64,000 bases of DNA from contig OZ241323.1 in the NCBI GenBank assembly GCA_965199685.1, positions 2,542,001-2,606,000 on the forward strand. The letters run 5' to 3'. The position numbers were made by a program, and so were the translations under genes. The notes beneath the pieces were generated by a model. That model was not told the DNA's origin. It made no database searches and saw nothing but the letters and a program-made list of their open reading frames with translations. Origin of the DNA: SP5GCR1 sp965199685 (GTDB lineage Bacteria > Pseudomonadota > Gammaproteobacteria > Poriferisulfidales > Oxydemutatoraceae). This document shows positions 44,781 through 54,840 of this stretch, one piece after another. Position 1 is the first letter of the stretch, and each line of letters opens with the position of its first letter.

Positions 44781-46947
44781 GGAAGCATCAAAAACCTTTG
44801 CAGGGGATCTTCATAGCAAGCATAGCAAACTTCCGATCTACAACATGGCGTTGGATAAGTTGCACTATGCTGTGGGTCGGTATATGACTTCCGATGAAAT
44901 CAGTCGTGTTCATAGTGCTTATCTGTTTGGTGCCGAGGCACATCTGAATCAAACGCGCATCTCGGGCGATCCTTATATTTATCATCCTATACAAGTTGCA
45001 CAAATAATGGCAGAGCTCCGTTTGGATGCGGTTACCATTTCTGCGGGCTTGTTGCACGATGTATTGGAGGACACCGTTATTACTAAAGATCAGTTGTCCG
45101 AGCAGTTCGGCAAGGCGGTTGCCGAAGTTGTTGACGGGGTGAGTAAATTGCCCAAGCTGGAATTTGAAAGCAAGGAGATTGGTCAAGCTAAAAACTTTCG
45201 GAAGATGCTGTTAGCGATGGCCAAAGACCCGCGTGTCATACTGGTTAAGCTGTCCGATCGTCTACACAATATGCGCACCGTCTACTATTTGCCTTCTCCC
45301 AAGCAACGAAGGATCGCTCAAGAGACGCTTGAGATATACGCACCGCTAGCGCAATGCTTAGGCATAGACAGGATACGATTGGAGTTGGAAGACCTATCGT
45401 TCAAAGCCTTGTATCCGTTGCGCTACAGGGTACTTGAGAGGGCGGTGCGCAGATACGATAAGCGCAAGGCACTGGTAGAGAAAATGCTGGAAATCTTTCG
45501 CGTTCATTTGAAGTCTGCCGAGTTTTCGTATCGTATATACGGGCGCAGCAAGCATCTTTACAGCATTTACCGAAAGATGAAAGAACGTAAACATTCTTTG
45601 GGTCAAATCTTCGATATTTATGGAATTCGCATCATTGTTTCCAATGTAGATCATTGCTATCGCATGCTCGGATTGTTACATAATTTGTTCAAGCCGGTGC
45701 CTGGTCGCTTCAAGGATTACATTGCATTGCCCAAGCCCAATGGTTATCAATCGCTACATACGGTCGTCGTTGGTTCGCAAGGCCTAAAGCTGGAAGTGCA
45801 GATTAGAACGCAAGAGATGGAGGAAATCGCAGAGAGCGGTATCGCTGCACATGCGCTTTATAAGACTGGTGCATCCAGCCGCTCAACAATGGCGCGCCGT
45901 TGGATACAAAATCTTATAGGCTTGCAACAAAAGACTGGTAACAATTCAGCCGAGTATATGGAAAGCCTAAAAACCCAGCTCTTTCCTGTGGAGGTATATG
46001 TTTTCACACCGCAAGGAAAGATCATTGTTTTACCGCGTAAGGCAACGGCACTGGATTTTGCTTTTGCTATCCATACCGACTTGGGGCTTGCGACTGAGCG
46101 GGTTCGTGTCAATGGTCACATAGAGGCTCTAAACTACAAGCTGCAAAGCGGACAAACGGTAGAGGTCATTACTGCGGATAATGTTGCCCCCGACTCTAGG
46201 TGGCTTGAGTTTGTAGTAACTGCCAAAGCCCGTACTGCGATAGTGCAGTACTTAAAGAACATTGAATCGTACGAAGCAGTTGAGCTGGGACGTTATTTAT
46301 TAAAGCAAGCTCTGGCAAGTTGCCAACATCGTTTATCGGATATATCTAAATCTCGCCTGAGAGAAGTTTTGGAGTCCTTAAAATTAAAGAATGTGAACGA
46401 ATTATTCAAAGAGATAGGATTGGGTCGGCAGCTTCCCTCACTGGTTGTGGTACTTTTGACCGATGTCGCTCAAGCCGATGAGCAGCTTAGCTTGGAGATA
46501 GAACCGGAGGCTATTATCAAAGGTATTGAAGGCATGACTGTGGTCTGTGCTAAGTGCTGTTTCCCTATTCCTGGTGACCCGATTACTGGAGTGATGAGCC
46601 CGGGCAAAGGTTTGGTGATACATCGTGAAAGTTGTGCCAATGTGCATGCCAAAAATGTGCGGAGGATTCTACTTAATTGGGCAGACAAGCCGAATACCTT
46701 AGCGGAGTATTCTGCTGCCATTCGTATCGTCGTGCCTCATCGCAGCGGTGTGTTGGCAACCTTAGCATCAAAGATAGCGCAGACTGGTTCCAACATAAAG
46801 AATGTCTTCTTAGACGAGCAAGGTGTCGGCAGTGCGGCGATTACTTTCGTGCTTAGCGTGCGCGACACCAATCAATTAGATAAAATAATGAGACGCATTA
46901 ACCAAGCATTTGAAGGTGTTAAGGTATCCAGGGTTGAATACCGCTAA
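44779..46947 (+). CDS. spoT: Bifunctional (p)ppGpp synthetase/hydrolase
   Basis: 722 residues. Order: HD hydrolase (HPIQVAQIMAELRLD, LLHDVLEDT), synthetase (YGIRIIV, GRFKDYIALPKPNGYQSLH with the RFKD motif of bifunctional enzymes), TGS (EVYVFTPQGKIIVLP), a conserved Cys/zinc-finger-like block (CAKCCFPIPGD) and a C-terminal ACT domain. By comparison with E. coli SpoT the natural start might be the ATG at 44845 (MALDKLHYAV). It controls the stringent response together with omega. Confidence 0.95.
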   Translation: MEASKTFAGDLHSKHSKLPIYNMALDKLHYAVGRYMTSDEISRVHSAYLFGAEAHLNQTRISGDPYIYHPIQVAQIMAELRLDAVTISAGLLHDVLEDTVITKDQLSEQFGKAVAEVVDGVSKLPKLEFESKEIGQAKNFRKMLLAMAKDPRVILVKLSDRLHNMRTVYYLPSPKQRRIAQETLEIYAPLAQCLGIDRIRLELEDLSFKALYPLRYRVLERAVRRYDKRKALVEKMLEIFRVHLKSAEFSYRIYGRSKHLYSIYRKMKERKHSLGQIFDIYGIRIIVSNVDHCYRMLGLLHNLFKPVPGRFKDYIALPKPNGYQSLHTVVVGSQGLKLEVQIRTQEMEEIAESGIAAHALYKTGASSRSTMARRWIQNLIGLQQKTGNNSAEYMESLKTQLFPVEVYVFTPQGKIIVLPRKATALDFAFAIHTDLGLATERVRVNGHIEALNYKLQSGQTVEVITADNVAPDSRWLEFVVTAKARTAIVQYLKNIESYEAVELGRYLLKQALASCQHRLSDISKSRLREVLESLKLKNVNELFKEIGLGRQLPSLVVVLLTDVAQADEQLSLEIEPEAIIKGIEGMTVVCAKCCFPIPGDPITGVMSPGKGLVIHRESCANVHAKNVRRILLNWADKPNTLAEYSAAIRIVVPHRSGVLATLASKIAQTGSNIKNVFLDEQGVGSAAITFVLSVRDTNQLDKIMRRINQAFEGVKVSRVEYR

Positions 46948-47005
46948 GCACCCTATTTGCTCGGCTAGAATAATCTTTAAGAACCATTTTTAACAGAGGT
47001 GATTG

Positions 47006-47389
47006 ATGACCAAAGAAATTATAAAAACAGACCATGCCCCCGCAGCCATAGGCACTTATTCTCAGGCCGTCAAAGTCGGGCAAACTGTTTATTTGTCGGG
47101 ACAGATTCCGCTATCTCCCGAAACGATGGAAGTCGTCGCCGGCGACATCACGGTACATGCACGCACGGTGTTTGATAATCTGAGTGCGGTGGCAACTGCT
47201 GCCGGCGGCTCTTTGGCAGACATCGTCAAATTAAACGTCTATCTTTGTGATTTAAGTCATTTTGCCAAAATAAACGAAGTGATGGCGGAATATTTCTCCG
47301 AGCCTTATCCGGCGCGTGCGGCAGTGCAGGTTTCGGCATTGCCCAAAGGCGTGGACATAGAAATTGATGCAATCATGCATTTGTCTTAA
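47006..47389 (+). CDS. ridA: Enamine/imine deaminase RidA
   Basis: 127 residues from the ATG at 47006. Removes reactive enamine/imine intermediates. GTYSQAVKVGQTVYLSGQIP, and the Arg of YPARAAVQV that binds the substrate carboxylate, are present. Between spoT and recG, as usual in gammaproteobacteria. Confidence 0.95.
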   Translation: MTKEIIKTDHAPAAIGTYSQAVKVGQTVYLSGQIPLSPETMEVVAGDITVHARTVFDNLSAVATAAGGSLADIVKLNVYLCDLSHFAKINEVMAEYFSEPYPARAAVQVSALPKGVDIEIDAIMHLS

Positions 47390-47423
47390 AAATAGATAAC
47401 CACCCCCGACATCCATTAGTTTT

Positions 47424-49490
47424 ATGACGGCACTTACCGCATTGCGTGGCATTGGGTCTGTAGCCGAGGCATCGCTGAACAAGCTAGGCATAAACTGCAT
47501 TGAAGATTTGCTGTTCCATTTCCCGCTACGATATAAAGATAAAACCCGTATCAGGCGTATTGACGAATTGCGCATAGGTGAGGAGGCGTTGATAGAGGGT
47601 GTGCTGGAGTCGGCGCGCGTCGCTTTTGAGGGGCGTAGGGTTTTTATCGCTATGGTCAGAGATGCCAGCGGTGCGACCATGCAGTTTCGTTTTTTCCATT
47701 TTTCCGAACGACAAAGGTTTTTTTTTAAGCCCGGCGCGCGTCTATACGCTTACGGAGAGGTTAGACTTGCGCGCAAAGTAAGGTATGAAATGATCCATCC
47801 AGAGTACCGCTTCATCAAAGATCATGAGCCGGTGCCGGTTCAGTCTTTCTATACTCCGGTATACCCCACGACTGCCGACTTAAAGCAAGCAAGTCTGTAT
47901 CGTTATATTGATAAATCTTTGCAGTGGTTGTCTGACTCGCCCGATTTTTTAGAGGAGTTGCTGCCGAAGCAATGGGCTTACGATATTAGTTTGGCGGATG
48001 CGATAGCCTTGATACATCGCCCGCCTCCGGATACTGATTTGAACGCTTTGCTGGAAGGAGACCATGTTGCTCGGCAGCGTTTGGCGTTTGAGGAACTGCT
48101 GGCTAATGTTGTCAGCTTAAAGAAAATGCGCTTGCAGAATCGTGTGGAAAGAGCCGCAAACTTAGAAGGCGAAGACCTTCTGTTTAAGCGTTTGTTGTCG
48201 TTATTGCCGTTTGATTTGACTGCCGCACAACAACGGGTGGTTGCAGAAATAACCGAAGACTTATCTAAATCGGAAGCGATGATGCGTCTAGTGCAGGGCG
48301 ATGTGGGTTCGGGCAAGACCATAGTTGCTGTTGCCGCAATGCTAAAAGCGGTGTCGGCGGGTTATCAGGCGGCGATGATGGTGCCTACCGAAATTCTAGC
48401 CGAACAGCACTATACTAATCTGCGCACTATTTTGGAACCTTTAGAGGTGCGTATCAGCCTGTTATTGGGCAATCAAAAGATGAGTGAGAAGCGCGCGATA
48501 TTGGGGCATATCAGAAAAGGTGTTTCGCAAATCGTTATCGGCACGCACGCATTATTTCAAGAGGCGGTCAGTTTTGACAAATTGGCAATCATCGTGGTTG
48601 ATGAACAACATCGTTTCGGCGTACACCAGCGGTTGTTGCTGAAGCAGAAAGGTGAGCAGAGAGACTATCAACCACATCAGTTGATTATGACCGCAACACC
48701 CATTCCGCGTAGTCTGGCAATGACTATGTATGCCGACCTTGATTACTCGGTTATTGATACGCTGCCGCCGGGTCGCCAAGAAATCAAAACCGTGGCAGTA
48801 TCCGATGAGCGTAGAGCCGAGGTTGTAGAGCGGGTGCATTTAGCGTGCCGCCGAGGCAGTCAAGTCTATTGGGTTTGCACCTTAATAGAAGAATCCAAGA
48901 CTTTGCGTTATCAAGCTGCCGAAAACAGTTATGAGTTTCTCAAAGCGGCGATGCCGGATGTAGAGATAGGATTGGTGCATGGCGGTATGAAAGCGCAGAT
49001 GAAAGAGCAAGCGATGCAGGCATTTAGGGAACAGCGTACCCAATTACTCGTTGCGACCACCGTGATAGAAGTCGGTGTGGATGTTCCGAACGCAACCTTG
49101 ATGGTCATAGAAAATGCCGAGCGTTTGGGTTTGGCACAACTACATCAGTTGCGCGGGCGTGTCGGCAGAGGTGAAAAACAAAGCACCTGCGTGTTGATAT
49201 ATCATCCTCCGTTATCGGAAAATGCCGAAGCGCGTATCAAAGTAATGCGCAGGACAAACGATGGCTTTGAGATTGCTAAAGAGGATCTGCGGCAACGCGG
49301 TTCGGGCGAGATACTCGGCACTCGGCAAACTGGACAGACTTACTTTAGGGTTGCTGATCTCACACGCGACAGAGAACTAATGAAAAAAACTTACACTGTT
49401 GCCGACCACCTCCTCAAACAATCTCCCGAAACCGTGGATAAATTAATTGACCGTTGGCTTGGTCAATCTATACACTATGCCGATGTATGA
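47424..49490 (+). CDS. recG: ATP-dependent DNA helicase RecG
   Basis: 688 residues. Remodels stalled replication forks. An N-terminal OB wedge domain (about 50-150) is followed by SF2 motor motifs: QGDVGSGKT (I), VDEQHRFGVHQR (II), MTATPIPRSL (III), GLVHGGMK, EVGVDVPNA, and QLRGRVGRG (VI). Normal length. Last gene of the rpoZ operon. Confidence 0.96.
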   Translation: MTALTALRGIGSVAEASLNKLGINCIEDLLFHFPLRYKDKTRIRRIDELRIGEEALIEGVLESARVAFEGRRVFIAMVRDASGATMQFRFFHFSERQRFFFKPGARLYAYGEVRLARKVRYEMIHPEYRFIKDHEPVPVQSFYTPVYPTTADLKQASLYRYIDKSLQWLSDSPDFLEELLPKQWAYDISLADAIALIHRPPPDTDLNALLEGDHVARQRLAFEELLANVVSLKKMRLQNRVERAANLEGEDLLFKRLLSLLPFDLTAAQQRVVAEITEDLSKSEAMMRLVQGDVGSGKTIVAVAAMLKAVSAGYQAAMMVPTEILAEQHYTNLRTILEPLEVRISLLLGNQKMSEKRAILGHIRKGVSQIVIGTHALFQEAVSFDKLAIIVVDEQHRFGVHQRLLLKQKGEQRDYQPHQLIMTATPIPRSLAMTMYADLDYSVIDTLPPGRQEIKTVAVSDERRAEVVERVHLACRRGSQVYWVCTLIEESKTLRYQAAENSYEFLKAAMPDVEIGLVHGGMKAQMKEQAMQAFREQRTQLLVATTVIEVGVDVPNATLMVIENAERLGLAQLHQLRGRVGRGEKQSTCVLIYHPPLSENAEARIKVMRRTNDGFEIAKEDLRQRGSGEILGTRQTGQTYFRVADLTRDRELMKKTYTVADHLLKQSPETVDKLIDRWLGQSIHYADV

Positions 49491-49588
49491 GTGGGCTGTT
49501 GCAGTTCACAAACGGCCTGATATTGTGCATAACCCTTTGTCCTATATAATTATGCAAATCTTATTTTTACCTGACAAAATTACGTAAC

Positions 49589-50452
49589 ATGCCCAAGTGT
49601 AACTATTTAATAGCGGCGAATATCACCTCGCCGCAGCAATCAAAAATACTAAAGAGGTGGATAGAAAACTGTGAGTTTGAGAAATACGAATCCGCCGAAT
49701 ATAAACTTCATCATAAAGGAGGTCGCGAAATGAATAAACTTTATAAATTTATGCTTGCTGACATTAACCGCGAGGTTGTTATGAAGGTCGCGTATATAAA
49801 TCGCGACGAGTGGAAATATCGATTGAAATTGATATTAAGGCATTATCTGCGAGCCAGTAATCGAAAGGCTTTTTGTTGCTGTGAGAAAGCTTACTCCCAT
49901 AATCTAGGGGCACCCGAACCTTTAGCTTATTGGAAAAAGAGCGACAGCGTAACACGGTTTAGGACTTATTTTTTATACCAACATGTAAAAAGCTTTCCAT
50001 GGCTAAATACATACGAGGAATTAAGCAAAGCAGGAGATGAGGATTCAAATCAAAAAAGTGACTTAATAATACAAAAAATCATCAATGCGCTTGCATCCTT
50101 GCATCGGCAAGGTATACGACACGGAGATGTGATACCATATAATATATTAATGTCCATGCAAGGAACTGACAAGTTATCAAATGCGAAAGTTTATTTCGTG
50201 GACTACGATAACGCTTCTCTTACTAAAATAAAATATCCTACTTTTATTAGAAGATTTTTCGATATAAAAGATTTGTGGAAAATGAGAATAGACGATAATT
50301 CGCCCTACGACATGCTTAAACTTTATCTAGGAAGCGATTATCACCCTTGGTGGAATATAGCATTAATTTTTTGGCGTTGGAGACTTAAAGAAGTTAATAT
50401 GAGCTTTCCCGATAAGCTAAGGAGGTTAAAACAGAGGCTGCTTAGATTATAG
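49589..50452 (+). CDS. Kinase-like protein, probably LPS/sugar kinase (WaaP/RfaP-like)
   Basis: 287 residues with protein-kinase-fold motifs: VVMKVAY (ATP-anchoring Lys), LHRQGIRHGDVIPYNIL (catalytic loop HGDxxxxN), and YFVDYDNAS for the metal-binding loop. This layout fits lipopolysaccharide core kinases (WaaP, KdkA). It is more AT-rich and Lys-rich than its neighbours, which with the adjacent glycan genes suggests acquired DNA. Substrate unknown. Confidence 0.7.
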   Translation: MPKCNYLIAANITSPQQSKILKRWIENCEFEKYESAEYKLHHKGGREMNKLYKFMLADINREVVMKVAYINRDEWKYRLKLILRHYLRASNRKAFCCCEKAYSHNLGAPEPLAYWKKSDSVTRFRTYFLYQHVKSFPWLNTYEELSKAGDEDSNQKSDLIIQKIINALASLHRQGIRHGDVIPYNILMSMQGTDKLSNAKVYFVDYDNASLTKIKYPTFIRRFFDIKDLWKMRIDDNSPYDMLKLYLGSDYHPWWNIALIFWRWRLKEVNMSFPDKLRRLKQRLLRL

Positions 50453-50547
50453 ATTCTAAAAAATATTAATGTATTGGGTAAGACATACATTACAAAATAT
50501 AGTATCCGCCGGCAGGTGGTCCTTGTAAATCACGACAGATAGATACT

Positions 50548-51909
50548 TTAACTATTCAGTTTATCGTTTAATTTAGTCAGCTTGCGCAAATTATTAGATG
50601 AGCCGATATCTCTGCGATACTCCAAACTGCTTTTCACATAGTTATCAATTGCTTGGTTGATTGAGTCGGAGGCATCTGCAATGTTTTTTGCAACTTTACT
50701 GAGCGCAAAAACACGCGATTTTTTAAGCGTCGTATAAGCATTTCCGTCTCGGACACACGATGCGTAGTAAATTTTTATTCCCATATTCCTGATAGCTTGT
50801 TCGTCTATTTGGAATCGTGTTGCGCGGCTACTTTTGTCGGGATATTCTTTAGCAACTAGATACTTTATGACACTCGCTTTGTTGGTGAATTTTATTTGGT
50901 CGCCACGCAGCCGCCGATGCCAAAGGTCTTTTATGACCTTAGAAAACGGTGTTTTCAAGATTGTCAAGATGTTAAGTGCCTCAGGATCCCCAAACCGCCC
51001 GTTAAATTCCATAAACTGTATGCCTTTGCTCGTCTTAAAGAATCCTCCGTTGAGGATACCTCTAAAATCTAAACCATCCTGCCGCATCGCATTGATTATC
51101 TTTTGCATGATTTTTCGGCAATCCTGGAAATCTTTGGTGTTCATAAAAGGTAGCAATTTTTTAGAGTCGGTAAAACATCCCATACCCCCAGTGCCAGAAC
51201 CTTTATCATTTTCCAGTCTATAAGGATAATCGTAACTCGCCGGCGACATGACTAAATTGTCTCCGTCGGTAAAACCCATAATGGTAAACTCTATCCCATC
51301 AAGCTTCTCTACCAAAAGGACTTTTTCTCCTTTGTTTTGCTTGAGTAGCAAAGAAGCATAATCTGCACTATCTTGATAAGTTCTTAGATGTTCGCGCATA
51401 ACCTTAACGCCTTTCCCGCCGGTTAATCCTTGAGGCTTCACAACAACCAAAAGTTTCTTTTTCTTAAATTCTTTAATGGTATCTTTAAGTTCTGCTTGGG
51501 AAGAAATAATTCTATGAAATGGTGTGAATTCCGGGCAGTTCTGCTCCATTAATCGCATCGCATAAACCTTATCCCATTCAATTCGGGTGGCTGCTTTAGT
51601 CCCGCCCACTGCCTTGATTTTATGCTTTAGCAGCTCGTCAACCACACCATTTGCTAACGGTGCGTCGGCATTCACAAAGGCATAATCTATTTTGTGTTTG
51701 CTGGCAAATTTGGTAATAGCCTGCACGTTGGTTGTGTCTTCAACTAGATATTCCCCTCCCGACTCTTCTATGCAATCAATGATTGTCGGGTTCTCATGAT
51801 CCATAACGGCATACAGAGAGATGTTGCCTTCCTCGTTGAGTTTTGATGCAAAGGCACTTTCGCGCCCTCCCGCGCCCACAACTAAAAACTTCTCTTTTTT
51901 TCTGTTCAT
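50548..51909 (-). CDS. PurD-like ATP-grasp ligase
   Basis: 453 residues. VVGAGGRESAFASKL at the N-terminus, KPQGLTGGKGVKVM (ATP loop), GSGTGGMGCF and FNGRFGDPEALNIL are the glycinamide-ribonucleotide synthetase blocks. It differs from standard PurD (about 430 residues) in many positions and has a Lys-rich C-terminal tail. It may be the cell's PurD or a divergent copy acting on another substrate. It stands alone among glycan and IS genes. Confidence 0.72.
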   Translation of the reverse strand: MNRKKEKFLVVGAGGRESAFASKLNEEGNISLYAVMDHENPTIIDCIEESGGEYLVEDTTNVQAITKFASKHKIDYAFVNADAPLANGVVDELLKHKIKAVGGTKAATRIEWDKVYAMRLMEQNCPEFTPFHRIISSQAELKDTIKEFKKKKLLVVVKPQGLTGGKGVKVMREHLRTYQDSADYASLLLKQNKGEKVLLVEKLDGIEFTIMGFTDGDNLVMSPASYDYPYRLENDKGSGTGGMGCFTDSKKLLPFMNTKDFQDCRKIMQKIINAMRQDGLDFRGILNGGFFKTSKGIQFMEFNGRFGDPEALNILTILKTPFSKVIKDLWHRRLRGDQIKFTNKASVIKYLVAKEYPDKSSRATRFQIDEQAIRNMGIKIYYASCVRDGNAYTTLKKSRVFALSKVAKNIADASDSINQAIDNYVKSSLEYRRDIGSSNNLRKLTKLNDKLNS

Positions 51910-52090
51910 AGAAAATCCTCGTGGTCAATTATATGACATAAAAGTTTCATGTATGATTCATGATATAACTGGGGTTTGTTCTCATAACGGAAATAACCAA
52001 CCAATATTGGAATGTAATTTGAGAGTCTAGCTTATTTTAGGTGTTCAGAATTGAATGTTGAGGTAAGTTATAATAACGATATAAATTAAG

Positions 52091-52842
52091 GGTACTTGAC
52101 TGGTTTAGGGACCAAGATTCGGTAAAATAACTAGTAATGACAACGCAAAATATACATTTTAGAAGAGCACGTATTTCAAACAAGAAAATAAGAGTTGTGT
52201 GAGGTATTTTGTTCTTGATCTGAGTGCGACCCAAATCGCCCAAGCAGCTGAGGTGAATAGGAATACAGTGAATAGATATGTCAATATAATCCGAGAAAAA
52301 ATTGCACAGCACTGCGAGCAGACGAGTATATTCTCTGGTGAGGTAGAGTTAGATGAGTCCTACTTCGGTGGTAGCAAAAAAGGAGACAAAAGAGGTAGAG
52401 GCGTGCAGAACAAAGTGCCGATGTTTGGCATATTAAAAAGAGATGGGAAGGTCTATACACAGGTGATACGAAATGCTTCAAAGGGCGAAATACGACCTAT
52501 TATCAAGCGTTTAGTGGAACACCAGAGTACTATCTACACTGATAAATGGAGAGCTTATGACGGGTTGGTATTGAACGGATACAAACACTATCGCATCAAT
52601 CATTCAAAGACACTGGGCAGTGGTACTAGACATATCAATGGCATTGAAAACTTCTGGGGCTGGGCAAAAAGGAGACTAACAAAGTTCTGTGGAGTATCTA
52701 GAAAACATTTCCACCTTCACCTAAAAGAATGTGAGTGGCGGTTCAATCATAGGCATCTTACTATCTCCCAAAAGTGTGATATGCTGATGAAGATGGTAAG
52801 GGATATTTGAGTGAAATCTTGTCCCTTAACTAGTCAAGTACC
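52091..52842 (+). mobile_element. IS1595-family (IS1016-like) element
   Basis: Imperfect terminal inverted repeats: GGTACTTGACTGGTTTAGGG (left, 52091-) and the reverse complement of AATCTTGTCCC...TCAAGTACC (right, ending 52842), about 28 bases. The inner transposase is frameshifted. No matching 8-base target duplication seen. Confidence 0.82.
52137..52810 (+). pseudogene. IS1595-family transposase, 5' frameshift
   Basis: The frame from the ATG at 52137 (MTTQNIHFRRARISNKK) stops at TGA 52200-52202. The rest continues one frame over from about 52199 (RYFVLDLSATQIAQA), where an intact protein would join directly. The catalytic core is complete: GEVELDESYFGG, YTDKWRAYD, HINGIENFWGWAKRRL. Without the first ~20 residues, activity is doubtful; programmed frameshifting is not excluded. 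Confidence 0.75.
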
Positions 52843-53524
52843 TTCTAAAAAAATAGGGGAAAGTTGAACATAATGATTAGGACAATCGTACTGAATTTTT
52901 ATTGTCGCTTTAAGGCTTTCATAGTGGTTGTTTATGCGCTTCATGTTGTACTTCTTGGATTTTACAAGAATAGAAGACCTTATAGGGAACTCATTCTGTT
53001 TCCGCTATATTGGAAAAAATTACAAAGAGGCTGTTGTTTTAGTATGAAAAACTTAAAATCTGCTATAGTCTCTATAAAAGCTATTAATGGCAAGAATATT
53101 CAAGTCAACAGCAAAAGACTTAGAGGCAGTTCCATATCAACCTATGTCTTTGAAATAATCGGAGTTGCGTGGTTTGGCGAAAAAATGAATATCAATATCA
53201 AGGTTAAGTGTGCTGACTTAGAAGATCTTTTTGACAACTTCGAGCTAATACGCTCGCCAAAAAACTTACATGAAGGTTATACAACATCTATCACATTGAT
53301 TAGGTTATGGCAGAATTATGCAAAATTTGCAGTGCCAGCCGAGTTCGGATACAAAGTAATTTCCGAGCTAGCAATAAAAGCAGATTTTAGAGAGCAAGCT
53401 GATGAGTGGATTAATAGTAAGCCACAAGGTAATTGGGTGGGTATTCATTATAGAGGGACCGATATTAATATAAGCAGCGGATATAGATTAGTAAGCATAG
53501 AAAACTATGTTGCCTACCTAAAAG

Positions 53525-54840
53525 GAGCCTGTAATCTAAATTGTGTAAGTTTGAATTAAGATAAACTAAGTGGCAACACTTAACTAATAAAGGAGAACTT
53601 ATGAAAAATATAGAAAGCATCGGGAAAGAGTTATCCCGCAATATAAAGACCCAACAGGAGATGAGCGATGTGCTCGGTCAGTTGGTTAAAGCGATGATGG
53701 AAGGCATTCTCAATGCCGAGCTAGATAGTCATCTCGGCTACAAGAAAAACGAGAAGGCAGGGCAACGCAGAAAAAACACCCGCAATGGGCATAGTGCCAA
53801 GACCCTAAAGACCAAATATGGGAATTTGATAATACAGACCCCCCGAGATCGGGATGCGTCGTTTGAACCACAGATTGTGCCGAAGGGGAAGACCCGTTTA
53901 GAGGGATTTGAGAATACCATATTGACCCTGTATGCGAAAGGGATGACGGTGCGACAGATACAACAGACCCTCAAACAACTCTATCATGGTGCGGAGATTT
54001 CTACTGAGGTCATCTCTAATGTCACTGATGCGGTGATAGACGAGGTGCGTGTTTGGCAGAGCCGGCCATTAGAGAGCGTCTATGCGGTGATGTATCTGGA
54101 TTGCATCGTTGTCAAAGTACGAGAGCAAGGGCGCGTCATTAACAAGTCGGTGTATATTGCACTGGGTATAGATTGCACTGGACATAAGCACTTACTTGGG
54201 CTTTGGGTTTCAGAGACCGAAAGTGCTAAGTTCTGGTTAGCGATATTAACTGAACTACAAAATCGCGGTGTGAAAGATATTTTTATCTGTTGCGTAGATG
54301 GTCTGAAAGGTTTCGCAGAAGCAATTGCGACGGTCTATCCGAAGACCAAAGTACAGCTGTGTATAGTACACATGATGAGAAACTCACTGCGCTATGTAGC
54401 GACTAAAGATAAGAAGGCCGTGTCAACAGACTTAAAGAAGATATATAATAGCCCGACGGCACAGGCTGCCGAGCATGCGTTAGATGAGTTTGGCGGTCAG
54501 TGGTCGGGGCAATATCCGAGTATAGAGCGGTCGTGGCGCAATCACTGGGACAACCTGATTACGTTATTTGATTACCCGGCGGAGATTAGAAAAATTATCT
54601 ATACGACCAATGCGATAGAGAGTCTCAACAGCGTGATTAGAAAATCGATTCGCAATCGGAAGATATTTCCGAGCGACCAATCGGCATTAAAGATAATCTA
54701 TTTGGCGATTAAAGAAGCCTCTGCTCATTGGACGCTGCCGATACGGGATTGGATACCAGCAATGAACCGATTCGCTATTGAGTACGAAGATAGATTTGAT
54801 ATTGAAGAGAACAAAGTTACACAAAATAAATGACAGTCTC
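53525..54840 (+). mobile_element. Intact IS256-family insertion sequence
   Basis: About 1316 bases. The terminal inverted repeats align over 30 bases: GGAGCCTGTAATCTAAATTG on the left (from 53524/53525) and GGAGACTGTCATTTATTTTG on the right (reverse complement, ending about 54841). The flanks CCTAAAAG (53517-53524) and CCTAAAGG (54841-54848) are an 8-base target duplication with one mismatch. One full transposase is inside. Confidence 0.9.
53601..54833 (+). CDS. IS256-family (Mutator) transposase
   Basis: 410 residues, uninterrupted. AAAGGAG upstream. The catalytic triad regions MYLDCIVVKV (Asp), CCVDGLKGF (Asp) and TTNAIESLNSVIRK (Glu) are all intact, with the CIVHMMRNSLRYV block of the family. 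It could still be active. Its insertion splits the fucosyltransferase-like gene. Confidence 0.97.
   Translation: MKNIESIGKELSRNIKTQQEMSDVLGQLVKAMMEGILNAELDSHLGYKKNEKAGQRRKNTRNGHSAKTLKTKYGNLIIQTPRDRDASFEPQIVPKGKTRLEGFENTILTLYAKGMTVRQIQQTLKQLYHGAEISTEVISNVTDAVIDEVRVWQSRPLESVYAVMYLDCIVVKVREQGRVINKSVYIALGIDCTGHKHLLGLWVSETESAKFWLAILTELQNRGVKDIFICCVDGLKGFAEAIATVYPKTKVQLCIVHMMRNSLRYVATKDKKAVSTDLKKIYNSPTAQAAEHALDEFGGQWSGQYPSIERSWRNHWDNLITLFDYPAEIRKIIYTTNAIESLNSVIRKSIRNRKIFPSDQSALKIIYLAIKEASAHWTLPIRDWIPAMNRFAIEYEDRFDIEENKVTQNK

Noticed and set aside
52083..52850. Target duplication for the IS1595 element
   Set aside because: The 8 bases on each side (AAATTAAG and TTCTAAAA) do not match.
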